Part shown: positions 1 to 10,236 of the stretch, piece after piece
Numbering within the stretch: the first letter of the stretch is position 1
Layout: each line of letters opens with the position of its first letter
Origin: Neoarius graeffei
Lineage: Eukaryota > Chordata > Actinopteri > Siluriformes > Ariidae
Length of the DNA stretch: 64,000 nucleotides
Direction of reading: 5' to 3'
NCBI RefSeq assembly: GCF_027579695.1
Contig: NC_083576.1
Span: 35,453,260 to 35,517,259 of the forward strand
Made by a program: the position numbers and the translations under genes
The notes under the pieces: model-generated
The model's input: the letters and a program-made list of their open reading frames with translations, nothing else
Told to the model about the DNA's origin: nothing
Databases searched by the model: none

Positions 1-1594
1 TTCGATACAAAATGGCAACGGTCAAATGAAAGAGTAAGAAACGAAGTAGGTTTTAACAAGATCATGAAATATTGGTGAATTTGATAAGTAAAAACATGTC
101 CATGATCTTTCCACCATGCTTACCTGCCATGATGTCTGGGTTTTTCTCAAACTGCTGATCATGCTAAAAAAAATTCCATCTCCGGTAACGAGCTGTGTCA
201 TCAGGCAGATTCTGCCATAACAGAGGCCAGTTAAGTCCCATCTCCTTAAATTGCTGAATTGATTATTTTGATCATTCTATTAAGTTTTTCTAGTAGCATT
301 TGGGGTCTTGGACATTCACAGTAAATTTTAGGACCGTAGTCCTGGTAACTAACTAATAAAAGCCTGACATGACAGACATGCTAAATGACAATAGAAACAC
401 ATCGGTTTCTATCATCAAAATCTGACAGACAAACTAACGTCTACCATCATATTCTGACAGACACTCTAGATGACAATAGCAACAAAACTGTTTCTTACAT
501 TATTAATCTGACAAATTTAGTAATAATATTAAATACCTCATCACTAGAACCAAATAAAATAAAATATTGAAATAAAGAGAATTTATTTTCAAAGATAACA
601 ATAATTGTCAGAACAGTGACGATAGACACGACTGTGTCACTTTCGCGGGGAAATAACACATTGAAATGGCCTGTCGGCTGAAAGGGTCGCAAGTGGCTCT
701 GATTTATCTCAACTTACGATAGTTTTCCTGCAGAAAAATGTAAATATGAATGCACAAATATATTCTCAATGTTTCTATCGTCAAAAATTTCTATCATCAG
801 GATAGCTGACTGAAAATCTTACCTTGATTTATTTGATGAAATCTAGCTGTCAGAACTCCAAGTCTTGCCTGGAAGTAAATGTCTGCTGTCACAAAAATCG
901 CAAAAAGTAGAATTTCCTCTTTGCGTCAGTCAACATGTGCGTGGTGAGGGCTTGAATTTTGCTATCGTCAGGTGCATTTGACTGACAGACTAACGCTAGC
1001 ATTTTTTAAAAATAACTCTGTGCTTCTCTCGTGAACAAAATAGTTTTTTCGCTGTTAATCTATTCCAACTCTATCTGTTGACATCCAAAAATTATAAAGC
1101 CTGCTTCCACACGATAACTACCAAAGATCCGTAATGGCTGAGTCTATCATCACAGAAATTCACTGACGATAGCAACAGGGATAATGAAAGTGATTTTTTA
1201 AAATGGGAGTTATGTCTGTCAGATATGTCAAAGAAATAGAACTTTATTCTTTAAAAATCTTTTATTGATCTACTCAGTGTATTTTTAAATGACGTGCTGT
1301 TTTAGAAGACCAAATACCATATTTTCAATCTTGAAAATATTACCTCACTGAAAAAAGGACAAGAAAAATTTCTTTTGTGGGCAAGTGATTAATGGATCCA
1401 GTTACGGTAGAATCTGCCATCAGACAAGTTCAAAGGGTGAGGGGGGGGGGGGGGGGGGGGGTCTTCTGGTTGATTTAATTAGCCAATAATAACTGTTGTA
1501 ACTGAAACTCACCTTTTGTAAAAAATTTTTTTTTTTTTTGGTAAACCTGAAAGTGTTGATAATTATGGACTGTTGATAATTGTAGCCACTATTC
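1..1594 (-). mobile_element. Element A, partial copy 1 (TA-flanked DNA transposon, internally split)
   Basis: The segment is the reverse complement of parts of the element at 39180-44912. Positions 1-115 match 43748-43862, and about 1460-1594 match the left end of that copy plus the stretch that resumes at 43604. Its outer end is CTACAATTATCAACAG preceded by a TA, so it looks like a TA-target transposon. The rest of this copy lies off the left edge of the window. It lacks the hAT insertion present in the other copy but carries its own insertion at 205-1417. A G homopolymer lies at 1440-1461. No transposase reading frame is visible, so I infer a non-autonomous element. Confidence 0.7.
205..1417. 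mobile_element. Unclassified DNA transposon with 6-bp target duplication
   Basis: The element is bounded by inverted termini: GCAGATTCTGCCATAAC on the left and the complement of GCAGATTCTACCGTAAC on the right. CATCAG lies on both sides (199-204 and 1418-1423). The undisrupted relative at about 43660 has a single corresponding site, so the insertion can be closed. The interior carries many short related motifs, such as TCTGACAGAC, TAGATGACAATAGCAAC and TGACGATAG, in both orientations. It has no long reading frame. Six-base duplications exclude Tc1 (TA), hAT (8 bp) and Harbinger (3 bp). The superfamily is not recognised. Confidence 0.7.
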
Positions 1595-1771
1595 TAGTAC
1601 AAATCAAAGATTGAAGAAACGACTTAATTTTTAGAAAACTGCTGTAATATTATTGTGGCAGCGGGGGCGTGGTCAAGCGCTGGTCTGTGACAGGAGGGCG
1701 GAGCCAGGGAAGGTGAGTGGCAGAATCACTACACCTGACGGTAATTAACCTGTGTTTGTGTGTCTTCCTAG

Positions 1772-2956
1772 TAGGGGTGTGCAAAAATATCGATACGGCG
1801 ATATATCGCGATACTTTGTCTTCTGATTCAATATCGATACTCAATTTGAATATCGATATTTTTTCAAATAATAAATCATGTTTCAGACGGGTTGTAAATC
1901 CAGTACGACTTCCGCACCTCCGCTCCGCGAGGTGTTGCTGTGCCACTCCCTCACTGCAAGGCACTCTTCGTCTTCTCTTTTTTCCCCGGCGGTTGCAGTG
2001 AGGGGAAAAAAAACAAGCAAGCATGGCTGTTAACGTAAACCTAGAGACGCCGCCGAACTTTAAGGCAGATGTTTGGAGGCACTTTGGATTCCAAAGGAAA
2101 GGAGAAAAAAAACAGTGAGCCGGTGTTCTGTAAAGTTATCCTACCTCTTGGATTTGTCCTACCAAGCCTACTGCGCATGCGCGAAATCCAGGAGGGTAGG
2201 AAAATTCAACAGTAGTTTTGTCCTACCGATCAGCTGGGCTGATAGAAAATCGGTGAGTATTTCACGCATTTGCCGATTTTTATGTTTTGTGCGTATTGGT
2301 CGAGTCTTTGGCCGAGTCAAATAATTTGTAATGCCTTGTTTTGAATAATAAACCGGTCTGTATGAGAACTTGCTAATTCATGTGTTCTGCGCATGCGCAG
2401 TAGGCTTCGCGCATGCGCAGTAGGAGACTAAGATGCACACTGCACTTTTCAATGTGTTTCAGACAGTGTGTTGTTCCTGCAAAATAAGCACAAGTTAAAT
2501 GTTCTCCGGTATATGTTCTCAAGTTTACAAAGAACAAATTGATATTAGTGTTAGCACTGAAATGTATGTGCAGTCTGCAGTGCAAGTTTTAAGTTTTCAT
2601 AAAACAATTTGATTCTGCTTGTTAAGCAGCACTGATGTGTCCATGCTTACAGAAAAGTTGATAGTACTAGCACAGAAATGGGAATTTTCTGTATGTTGTA
2701 GTGAAGCAACTCTTGGTTTTGCCAGCAGTGGAATAGAGACAAATATATGTCTGGCAAGAGTGTGTAGTTATGTATGTGAAATGTAACAGTGGTCAATAAA
2801 TTCTGATTTTCCTCAGTGACACAGATCGTGATGTGGTTGAAATTTCTTGCAATATATCGATTATCGCAGAATCGCTGTACCGTGATATTATTGTTATCGT
2901 GGGCAAAATATCGCCATAGTATCGTATCGTGAGGTATCTGGTGATACCCAGCCCTA
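1772..2956 (+). mobile_element. Non-autonomous hAT element inside the left LTR
   Basis: The termini are TAGGGGTGTGCAAAAATATC on the left and the complement of TAGGGCTGGGTATCACC on the right. The target duplication is 8 bp: CTTCCTAG at 1764-1771 and CTTCCCAG at 2957-2964, one mismatch. The intact LTR arm has one CTTCCCAG at the same place. Inside are the beginning of a BED-finger exon and several TGCGCATGCGC palindromes. The 8-bp duplication and BED start point to hAT. Confidence 0.75.
2023..2118 (+). pseudogene. BED-finger transposase first-exon remnant
   Basis: An ATG-initiated 31-codon frame contains the motif KADVWRHFGF, typical of the start of a ZBED/hAT BED zinc finger (aromatic residues before the first cysteine pair). 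It runs into a lysine-rich tract and stops before any zinc ligand. The frame lies centrally in the hAT at 1772-2956 and is probably a leftover of its ancestor's transposase. Confidence 0.5.
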
Positions 2957-3153
2957 CTTCCCAGTAACCACGCCCTATTTAAGGAGGCAGAGGGAGAGCA
3001 GAGGAGAGCTCTTCCCGGGACAAGAACACAGCGTGTGTGTGTGTGTTTTTACCAGAATAAAGCTTTTTTCTGGTACACACACACGCTGTGTTCTTGTCCC
3101 GGGAAGAGCTCTCCTCTGCTCTGCCTCCTTAAATAGGGCGCGGTTACTGGGAA

Positions 3154-3192
<39 letters not shown>

Positions 3193-3286
3193 TAATTACC
3201 GTCAGGTGTAGTGATTCTGCCACTCACCTTCCCTGGCTCCGCCATCCTGTCACAGACCTGCACTTGACCACGCCCCCGCTGCCACA

Positions 3287-3556
3287 ATTATGTATTAGGA
3301 TAACATGGTCCAAAATGGGCCTCATTAACAAATGTGTGTTTTTTTTGTTTTTTTTCTGAATAGCGCCCCCCCCCCCCCCCCCAAAAAAGATATTTACATG
3401 GAAAATTGGCAGGCACATAGATGGTTGTATACCAAATACAAAACTAGTAAAAACCAGTTATGCAAAGTATGATTTAATTAGCATTAATTATCTAATTGTT
3501 TTTTTGTGTTTTTTAACTGTCAAATCAGTACACTCAATCAAAAATAAGTATTTCTA
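3287..3556. other. No gene seen; homopolymer tracts
   Basis: This is AT-rich sequence with a T-rich run at about 3340-3356 and a C homopolymer at about 3365-3381. No coding signal or repeat family is recognised. Confidence 0.6.
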
Positions 3557-3898
3557 CAACCCCAATTCCAAAAAAGTTGGGATGCTGTGTAAACTGTACA
3601 TAAAAACAGAATGTGAAGATTTGTAAATCATGGAAACTCTATATTTCATTGAAAATAGTACAAGAACAAATCAAATGTTGAAACTGAGAAATTTTATTGG
3701 TTTTGAAAAATATGTGCTCATTTTGAATTTGATGTCAGCAACGTTTCAGAAAAGCTGGGACAGGGGGCAACAAATGACTGAAAAAGTTGTGTAACGCTAA
3801 AAAAAAAAACCCTGAATTTGGTTAATTGGCAACAGGTCAGTAACATGATTAGGTATAAATGGAGCATCCCAGAGAGGCAGAGTCTCTCAGAAGTAAAG

Positions 3899-4915
3899 AT
3901 GGGGAGGGGTTCACCACTCTGTGAAGGACTGCATGGGCAAACAGTGCAACAAATTTTTTTTTTTTAAGAGATTTTTTTTGGGGGGGGGGGGGGCTTTTTT
4001 CACCTTTATTGGATAGAACAGTGTAGAGACAGGAAACGAGAGAGAGAGGGACGGGGAGGGATCGGGAAATGACTTCGAGTCGGAATCGAACCCCCCCCCG
4101 GATTTATGGTATGGCGCCTTATCCACCTGAGCCACGACGCCCCCAAACAGTGCAACAATTTAAGAATAACGTTCCTCAATGTAAAATTGCAAAGAATTTG
4201 GGGATCACATCATCTCTGGTCCATAATATCATTAAAGGATTCAGAGAATTTGGAGAAATCTCTGTATGCGAGAGACAAGGCTGAAAATTGACATCGGATG
4301 CCTGTGATCTTCAGGCCCTCAGGCAAAACTGCATTAAAAGCAGACACGTGTCTGTAGTGGAAATCACTGTATGGGCTCAGGAACACTACAGAAAACTATT
4401 GTCTGTGAAAACAGTTCATTACTGCGTCCACAAATGCAAGTTAAAACCAGATAGAAACAATATCCAGAAACACCGGCGCCTTCTCTGGGCCCGAGCTCTT
4501 TTACGATGGACTGAGGCGAAGTGGAAAATTGTCCCGAGGTCTGATGAATCAAAAGTAGAAATTCTTTTTAGAAATCATGGACACCACATCTTCCAGGCTA
4601 AAGAGGAGAGGGACCATCCAGCTTATCAGTGCACAGTTCAAAATCCAGCATCTGTGATGGTATGAGGGTGCATTAGTGCACATGACATGGGTAGCTTGTA
4701 CATCTGGGAAGGCATCATTGATGCTGAACAATATATACACGTTTCAGAGCAATATGCTGCCATCCAGACAAAGTCTTTTTCAGGGAAGGCCTTTCTTCTT
4801 TCAGCAAGACAATGCCAAACTGCTTTCTGCACATATTAAAACTGCATGGCTCCATAGTAAAAGAGTCCGGGTGCTAAACTGGCCTGCCTGCAGTCCAGAC
4901 CTGTCTCCCATTTAA
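3899..4915 (+). pseudogene. Tc1-family transposase, disrupted
   Basis: After the MGRG-type start at 3899, the helix-turn-helix part resumes behind the SINE at about 4159 (QCKIAKNLGITSSLVHNII). It continues through RSDESKVEI, which holds the first catalytic aspartate, to QQDNAKLLSAH with the second. The reading shows several stops and frameshifts, for example after ERQG and before GCISAHDMGS. The conserved PACSPDLSPIEN segment containing the glutamate ends at about 4915 with a stop in place of E. Not functional. Confidence 0.8.
3953..4143 (-). mobile_element. tRNA-derived SINE, family 2
   Basis: On the minus strand it begins GGGGGCGTCGTGGCTCAGG, contains a B-box-like GGTTCGATTCC, and ends in a G/T-rich tail near AATAAAGGTG. 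It is flanked by the 15-bp duplication CAAACAGTGCAACAA (3938-3952 and 4144-4158), which lies in the Tc1 transposase frame. It differs from the abundant SINE family 1 in this window. Confidence 0.8.
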
Positions 4916-5396
4916 AACATTTGGTGTATTATAAGGCCAGCCTTAAAAAAAAAAAAATCCGTTTCCTGTCCACTGGGTGAGCAAAAAAATTTTCAGTAGG
5001 GAGGGAGATTTTTTTTTTTTTTTAATGGATGGTTAAGAAATCACACTGCTGTGTTTGCTTTTTCTTTCAATACTTTTTTTTTTTTATTACAAAAGCAGAC
5101 ACATTTAATAAAATGACAGTTTAATCAACTGAAACTTGTACAAAAACTTTGTTAGCATTTTAAATGCTGACTGCAACATTTGCAAAACTTTTACAAAGGT
5201 ACTTAAAATGTCCGACACACGGACTTTTTGTAGTTCTAAATCGACCGTTAGGCCTAGCTCGGATGAAATTACACTATTAAAATGATCACTGAATGACTTG
5301 TTTTTCTGAATCTTTACTATTTTGTTGTTCGCTAGAATACCATTTTGCGATTTCACAAATGTTTGAAAACTCCAGATCTCCTTCCTTCATGGTGGC

Positions 5397-5400
<4 letters not shown>

Positions 5401-5463
<63 letters not shown>
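5401..5463. repeat. (TA)n microsatellite
   Basis: About 31 uninterrupted TA units are followed by a T run. The open frames across it encode only alternating Ile-Tyr and are artefacts. Confidence 0.98.
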
Positions 5464-5472
<9 letters not shown>

Positions 5473-5525
5473 TTTTGTGCCGCGCATGCTCAGAGCTGAT
5501 TCAATTCTATATTCTGTGCGGAATG

Positions 5526-6333
5526 CAGGGCTTTCCACAAGCGCCGGCTGCCGGCCATACAGCCGACTACACAATTAAGTCCAGCCGGCTACTTTAATGA
5601 CTATTTTTGTAGCCCACAGGCTCTAAATATTAATTTTCGATTTTAATAAAATTAAATGTTTATCTAACGGACTGACAATAATATCAAACTGAACCGCACT
5701 CATTTAAGTTGTGATTCGCGCTGTTTGTACCGATAATAACCACAAATTCCCTGCCGACTTCGTTGATCAAGGGAGAGTAACTCATCCGCGGCCCCGACAT
5801 GCGGTGCGTGCGCGCGCACTTGGCGGAGGTGGTAGTGTGTCGGGGCCGTCGGAGGCGACATCGAGGGAACAGAAGCAGAGAGAACGCTTATTTTGTCTCC
5901 GGTAAACCAGTCTTCTCTCATTCAATTACATGCTGGCATCAAAAGACACCGTTGGTTGTAAATGAAACCAAACTGAGTCGTTGGAGTGTATTTTCATACA
6001 CAAATTGAAATGTTCGCTGAGTGTTTGTGTAGCCACCACTGCAGACCATTGTCGTTGTTAATTCATAGCATGCTCAGCTGCATGAATGTGTCATGCACCG
6101 AAAATAAGAGATTAACAAGCCAGGAACGCCTCATGATGCAATACGCAAGAAAAGAAAAGATTTGCTGCCATTTTACTTTGTATTTGAATAAAGTGAATAA
6201 ATAAATGGTCTGTGGAAAATGCATTTAATCCTGGGAACTGCATGCACAGGAGTTTACTTTGTGTTTACCCCCCCCCCCGGCTGGCTACTTATTTGTCATG
6301 GCTGGCTAGTATGAGCCTTAGTGGAAAGCCCTG
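5526..6333. mobile_element. Small hAT-like MITE
   Basis: The ends are CAGGGCTTTCCACAAG and the complement of CAGGGCTTTCCACTAAG. GGAATG follows the right end, and the related GCGGAATG precedes the left end, so the duplication is imperfect. It contains no transposase coding. The CAG...CTG ends fit hAT. Confidence 0.55.
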
Positions 6334-6862
6334 GGAATGTGTAAATGTCAATTTCGATTTTAGATTTATGAACCCGAAAAAATGTCAAAGCCTACGTTTA
6401 AAAAAAAAAAAAAATTCAACCGCACAAACGGCACTCACCCGGCCGGTGGACCGGAAACAGAACATTTTTTAATAATGGCCTGAAGTGCAAAATAAGACAA
6501 AGGAGAACCTGAACTGTTGAGCAACTGAAATTGTACATCAGGCAAGAATGGGACAACATTTCTCTTTCAAAACTACAGCACTTGGTCTCCTCAGTTCCCA
6601 AATGTTTACCGAGTGTTGTTAAAAGTAGATGTGCTGCAACACAGTGGTAAATATGCCCCTGTCCCAACTTTTTTGAAATGTGTTGCTGACATCAAATTCA
6701 AAATGAGCATATATATTTAAAAAAAAATTCTCAGTTTCAACACGTGAAATGTCTTTGTACTATGTTCAATGAAAAATAGGGTTTCCATGTTTTGCAAGTT
6801 ATCGCATTCTGACTTTTATCTACAGTTTACACAGCGTCCCAACTTTTCTGGAATTGGGGTTG

Positions 6863-7288
6863 TAATACCCTCTTTGTGCTCTGTAGGCCTTTGTATTTCT
6901 CAAAAGTCGGGCCTATTAGTGTTTATATTAAAGAATGTAAATTATTCTTATTTCGGTTAATATTCACAGCTTTCAGGCCGAACCTTGAAAAAAAAAACTA
7001 AGATCCACAATTCCATTTAATTGAATTGAAATTGGTATTCCCTGGTAAATTTTTCCTGGTAAGTCTAAATTGTAAGCATTGCGATGACTGACTGTTTGAT
7101 GGGTAGCAGCATGTCGCTAAGCGCATCAATCAATAAATTAAGCATAGCAGGGCTGCTATGCTTTAGAGAAACCCAGATATAAAATACACTTGCACATGTT
7201 TTGTTTTGGTTTTTTTTTTTGGAGGGGGGGGTTGTTGTGTGTGTATATGTATACAATATATGCACACGTGTGTGTGTGTATGTATGTA
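6863..7288. other. No gene seen; short GT/TA-rich simple sequence
   Basis: This is the flank downstream of the Tc1 copy. It has a G-rich run followed by GTGTGTGTATATG-type simple sequence near 7230-7285. No coding or repeat family is recognised. Confidence 0.5.
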
Positions 7289-7314
7289 TATAGACCCCTT
7301 TCACATGACGTCAC
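7289..7314 (+). promoter_or_regulatory. GACCCC/CRE motif upstream of a YqaJ-family start
   Basis: TATAGACCCCTTTCACATGA is followed by CGTCAC. It contains a perfect CRE-like TGACGTCA and lies about 95 bp before the ATG at 7408. Related motifs occur at 31610-31634, 34836-34861 and 45653-45677, in three of the four cases close upstream of a THAP or YqaJ-family start. It could be a shared promoter or the terminus of a mobile unit. Confidence 0.5.
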
Positions 7315-7407
7315 CGCGCCGCGAGATTTTGTTAGGCGCCATATTGGAAGACCAAGTACATGCACTCACAATATAAAACAAAGTACGAGCGAGAGTAAAG
7401 TGACACG

Positions 7408-7615
7408 ATGGATGATAATTCGGGTTATGTGAGTACATTACCAGTTGCAGAAAGGGCACGGTATGTGGAGAAACTGGCTGTGATTGATGGGTTTGACCCA
7501 TATGATAAGACTCAGAAAAAATTATGTGAATCCAAGCACACAGTTTAACGCAAAAGTTTGTTTATATCCCGACCTTGTCAGCTGTCAGATTTATGTTAAT
7601 GGACCCGGTAAGCTG
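7408..7615 (+). pseudogene. Remnant first exon of a YqaJ/SWIM-type multicopy protein
   Basis: A 46-codon frame starts at 7408 and includes the block ARYVEKLAVIDGFDPYD. This resembles the N-terminal YL.KI..I.GFDPY segment of a multicopy fish family that combines a SWIM zinc finger and a YqaJ recombinase-like domain. After the stop at 7546, another frame reads VCLYPDLV, like the following YPDIVNYL block, so at least one frameshift is present. The family assignment is from memory of its conserved blocks; the catalytic domain is not present. Confidence 0.5.
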
Positions 7616-8219
7616 GTAAATATTTTTTTTTTTTTTCTTTACCAAATTCTAACAGAAAACGAGCGCGCCCGAAAGGGAAAACCGAGCCGAGCCGCCTCAC
7701 GGCTGTAATGCAAATTGCTTTCCTCCTCGGTATACAAGTGCGCTTCCATGGCAGGGAAAAAGAAACTACATTCTGCCGCCTATGTAGTCCCCTATTTAAA
7801 CAAATAGGAGTCATTCAGGATTCAGCCATGTTTTTGCTCTGTGCTTTTACTCGACCAAAGTTATACAGTATTATGAGCTTTAAATTGCATAAATAAAACC
7901 ATTTGGTGAAACTTTGAAGAAGAGATTGTACTGGTTTAAAGTTTTTACCTAACGTTTTCATGTCGACTCCAATTAATACACTAGTAGAATCGATGACTAG
8001 TTTAGTAGGCCAAAACTTTTTTTCAATTTTTGACTGTACCAGCCTGAAAAAACTTGCGACAGTCAAATGGAAAAAAAACAAGCTGGTCATGTTGTACTGG
8101 ACTAATCTATGACTGATGAGTATAGTAAGTGATACTAGTACTGATGCAATAAAACAGACGACTGTAATCTGGTAGGCAGCACGATTTATATTATTTCTCC
8201 GTGTCAGATACATAAGGAG

Positions 8220-8318
8220 GACCGGACACCAATTCTGCCATCTGTTTGCTACCCAGACATTGTAAACTATTTGTTGTTTACACCCAGTGCCTGTTGTGGA
8301 TTAGAGGGATTTGTGAAG
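8220..8318 (+). pseudogene. YqaJ/SWIM-family exon fragment (YPDIVNYL block)
   Basis: The frame reads LPSVCYPDIVNYLLFTPSA and then GLEGFVK, matching the block that follows GFDPY in the family seen at 7408 and 45565. It lies 0.7 kb downstream in the same orientation, consistent with a decayed gene or element running left to right from 7289. The sequence after it is a C homopolymer (about 8335-8363). Confidence 0.5.
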
Positions 8319-8527
8319 ACTTTTTGTTTTTTTGTCCCCCCCCCCCCCCCCCCCCCCCCCCCGTGAGATTTGTTTTATTATTTGTCTACAAGTGCTTGTT
8401 CACAAAAGGAAGGGCATTAGCTTGACCGCTTGCTAGCAATCCCCACCACCACCCAGCCAAGCTGGGCACTGGCAGCTAGTTAGCAACCTTTTTGCTTGTT
8501 ACTTCCACTTGCTAACTCCTCTGCGAG

Positions 8528-8671
8528 ATGGAGCCAGTAAACAACTTTTTGGGAGATGAAAGGATCATCGTTGATCGCGTCTTACAGGATTATTTCCAGT
8601 CTTTCGTACGAGGAGATATTACGTGTGATGTTCAGCTGCTGTTAAAGCTGAACAGTCACTTCACGGAGTGA
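8528..8671 (+). CDS. Hypothetical 48-residue frame, probably transposon-derived
   Basis: The ATG-initiated frame contains ERIIVDRVLQDYFQSF and ends KLNSHFTE before TGA. I do not recognise it. Its last 40 bp are repeated at 8850-8891, and a hAT-type terminus lies downstream at 9201. It may be a leftover exon of a hAT-related element rather than a host gene. Confidence 0.25.
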   Translation: MEPVNNFLGDERIIVDRVLQDYFQSFVRGDITCDVQLLLKLNSHFTE

Positions 8672-8936
8672 ACATGCACGCGCGCACAGTGTTATGGTTT
8701 ATGTGCAGACTGCCTTTTTCTTTTTCTTTGTAACCTCTACCCATTGTTTTATGTTACTTAGTAAAGATTTAATTAATTAATATTTAATTTATTGTTTTCA
8801 CCTGTTCATGGCTAAAAGGTCACAGCTTCACAGTGCAAAATTAAGAGCCAGCTGCTGTTAAAGCTGAACAGTCACTTCACGGAGTGAACATGCGCGCGCA
8901 CACAGCGTTATGGTTTATGTGCAGACTGCCTTGAGC
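8632..8936 (+). repeat. Pair of ~87-bp direct repeats
   Basis: CAGCTGCTGTTAAAGCTGAA begins both 8632-8718 and 8850-8936. The copies differ at only a few positions, including within a CGCGCGCACA stretch, and are 218 bp apart. The first copy overlaps the end of the small frame at 8528-8671. Confidence 0.85.
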
Positions 8937-9034
8937 TTCTTGTTGTTATTGTTAATACACAGAACTACACACACAGTTTATATGTGTGAAATATATATGA
9001 AATCTCTGCCTGTTATGACGTCCTGATCAATAAA

Positions 9035-9201
9035 CAAAAGTTACTCAGCAGTTACTCAGTACTTGAGTAGTTTTTTCACTTAGTACTTTTTACTCTTACT
9101 CAAGTAATTAATTGGACGACTACTTTTTACTTGAGTAATATTATTCTAAAGTAACAATACTCTTACTTGAGTACAATTTTTGGCTACTCTACCCACCTCT
9201 G
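9035..9201 (+). mobile_element. Right end of a non-autonomous hAT-like element
   Basis: The stretch has repeated ACTTGAGTA and ACTCAAGTA motifs in both directions and ends CTACCCACCTCTG, the complement of the common fish hAT-type terminus CAGAGGTGGGTAG. No left terminus is visible upstream, so the left end is lost or diverged. Confidence 0.5.
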
Positions 9202-10069
9202 ATTCAGTTTAGGGAAATTGGGGGGGGGTCTTTAAACCCTGTTATTGCACAGGGGCTTTATACTTTGATTCAATAAAGTTACCTGACTGAGTAAAGTACC
9301 TTTTACTGAGCGTTTTAAAATTCATTAAATATACTCGTAACTTTTAAGACCCTTTATTGGTTTTCTTAAAAGTAGTAGTGACGAAGTACATTTTAAATGT
9401 TAAATTTAAAATGTACACACACGGAGCGTTTCATTATCTTTAAGTGACTTTCCAAGACTACTTAGGTATACTGGTAAGAATTCTTAGTTGTAAGTAAATA
9501 ATAAACTAAAATTTAGCATTTCGTAAAGTTTTAGAATACTTTTAAAGATATCTTAAAGCTGTTAATTCATGTAGTGATGGGGAAAGCAATCTGATTCAAA
9601 TGTCTCATTCATGTTGTAATCAGCTAAATATCTGAGCATTACTTTGGAAATAGGCTTCGTTATGGATTGTGTATGACTTCTCCCTTTGATTCAAAAACTG
9701 CCCCCGTGTGATCAGCTACAAGTACTGAATGGGGTGCAACATCGTAGGATTTTAATTGTTTTTGCCCCTTTTTAAAAAAAAATTGGATCCAAAAAGATGG
9801 AGAAATGGGACTCAGTAGGTTTAAAAAAAGTCTCCCTTTTATTTTCACCACTAGTGTTTTTAAAATGGGTGATAAAGGCTCTGATAAACATGACCTTTTT
9901 ATACTAAGGTGAGAATTTCCAACTGTAGCAGCCCTATCTGACTGGAAACATCTGGGTCTAATTCTAAACTTATGTTGAATTAAGTGGGGCATTTTTGTTT
10001 GTTTGTTTGTTTGTTTGTTTTTTAAATTGTTACAAAAAGCTAATGTGTTTGCAATGTCTCTTGAAACAG
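9202..10069. other. Upstream of the uqcrq coding start; GTTT repeat
   Basis: No coding exon is recognised. A (GTTT)n run lies at about 9993-10020. The first, non-coding exon and promoter expected for uqcrq are not identifiable here. GAAACAG at about 10063-10069 could be the splice acceptor of the exon carrying the start codon. Confidence 0.45.
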
Positions 10070-10082
10070 CCTTCCTGACACA

Positions 10083-10236
10083 ATGGGGCGTCACTTTGGA
10101 GACTTGGCCAAGATAAGACACATAATTACTTACAGCATTTCACCCTTTGAGCAGAGGGCTTTTCCCCACTACTTTTCAAAGGGAATCCCCAATGTTTGGA
10201 GACGATTTTCATCATCTGTCTTCAGGGTTGCACCTC
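10083..10236 (+). CDS. uqcrq: uqcrq, cytochrome bc1 complex subunit 8, coding exon with start
   Basis: UQCRQ is a small, mostly single-membrane-span subunit of mitochondrial complex III, in the inner membrane, that binds near cytochrome b. The exon begins [20 protein letters not shown] and includes [20 protein letters not shown], closely matching the conserved vertebrate start (SPFEQRA and KGIPNV blocks). It ends in codon position 1, before a good donor (C|GTAAGT at 10237), after FRVAP. An acceptor-like CAG precedes the ATG by about 14 bp, matching a gene with a separate 5' UTR exon. Joined to 17016-17104 it encodes 80 residues, close to the usual 82. This is the only clear host gene in the window. 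Confidence 0.95.

Larger units (their letters stand above)
1654..3286. repeat. Palindromic pair of Ty3/gypsy-type LTRs, head-to-head
   Basis: Two LTR copies lie in inverted orientation and meet at a near-perfect palindrome around AAGCTT at about 3059-3064. The outer ends are TGTGGCAGCGGGGGCGTGG and its complement. Each arm has a TATTTAAGG box, and the left arm has AATAAA just before the centre. A perfect 5-bp duplication ATTAT (1649-1653 and 3287-3291) flanks the whole palindrome. No internal retrotransposon sequence remains between the arms. The left arm is split by the hAT at 1772-2956. The right arm carries an expanded CA repeat at about 3154-3190. The family is inferred from TG...CA ends and a 5-bp duplication. 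Confidence 0.75.
4940..6470. mobile_element. Inverted-terminus element inside Tc1 family-1 copy
   Basis: Near its ends are matching inverted sequences: TTTCCTGTCCACTGGGTGAG at about 4962 and the complement of TTTCCGGTCCACCGGCCGGG at about 6440. The flanks ATAAGGCC (about 4931) and ATAATGGCC (about 6472) look like a degraded target duplication in the transposase frame. It contains a TA microsatellite and a smaller hAT-like element. The superfamily is uncertain. Confidence 0.55.
3557..6862 (+). mobile_element. Tc1-like transposon, family 1, heavily interrupted
   Basis: The ends are CAACCCCAATTCC on the left and its complement on the right, each bordered by TA. The same termini bound the copies at 14428 and 61089. 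The coding part is split by a SINE (3953-4143) and by a compound element (about 4940-6470), so the 3.3-kb span corresponds to an original of about 1.6 kb. It is the oldest-looking of the three family-1 copies. Confidence 0.85.

Noticed and set aside
5293..5578. Open frames rich in alternating Ile-Tyr on both strands
   Set aside because: They are translations of the (TA)n microsatellite at 5401-5463.
9660..10121. 153-codon minus-strand frame overlapping the uqcrq exon
   Set aside because: It is antisense to a recognised exon and runs through a GTTT repeat; no family motif.
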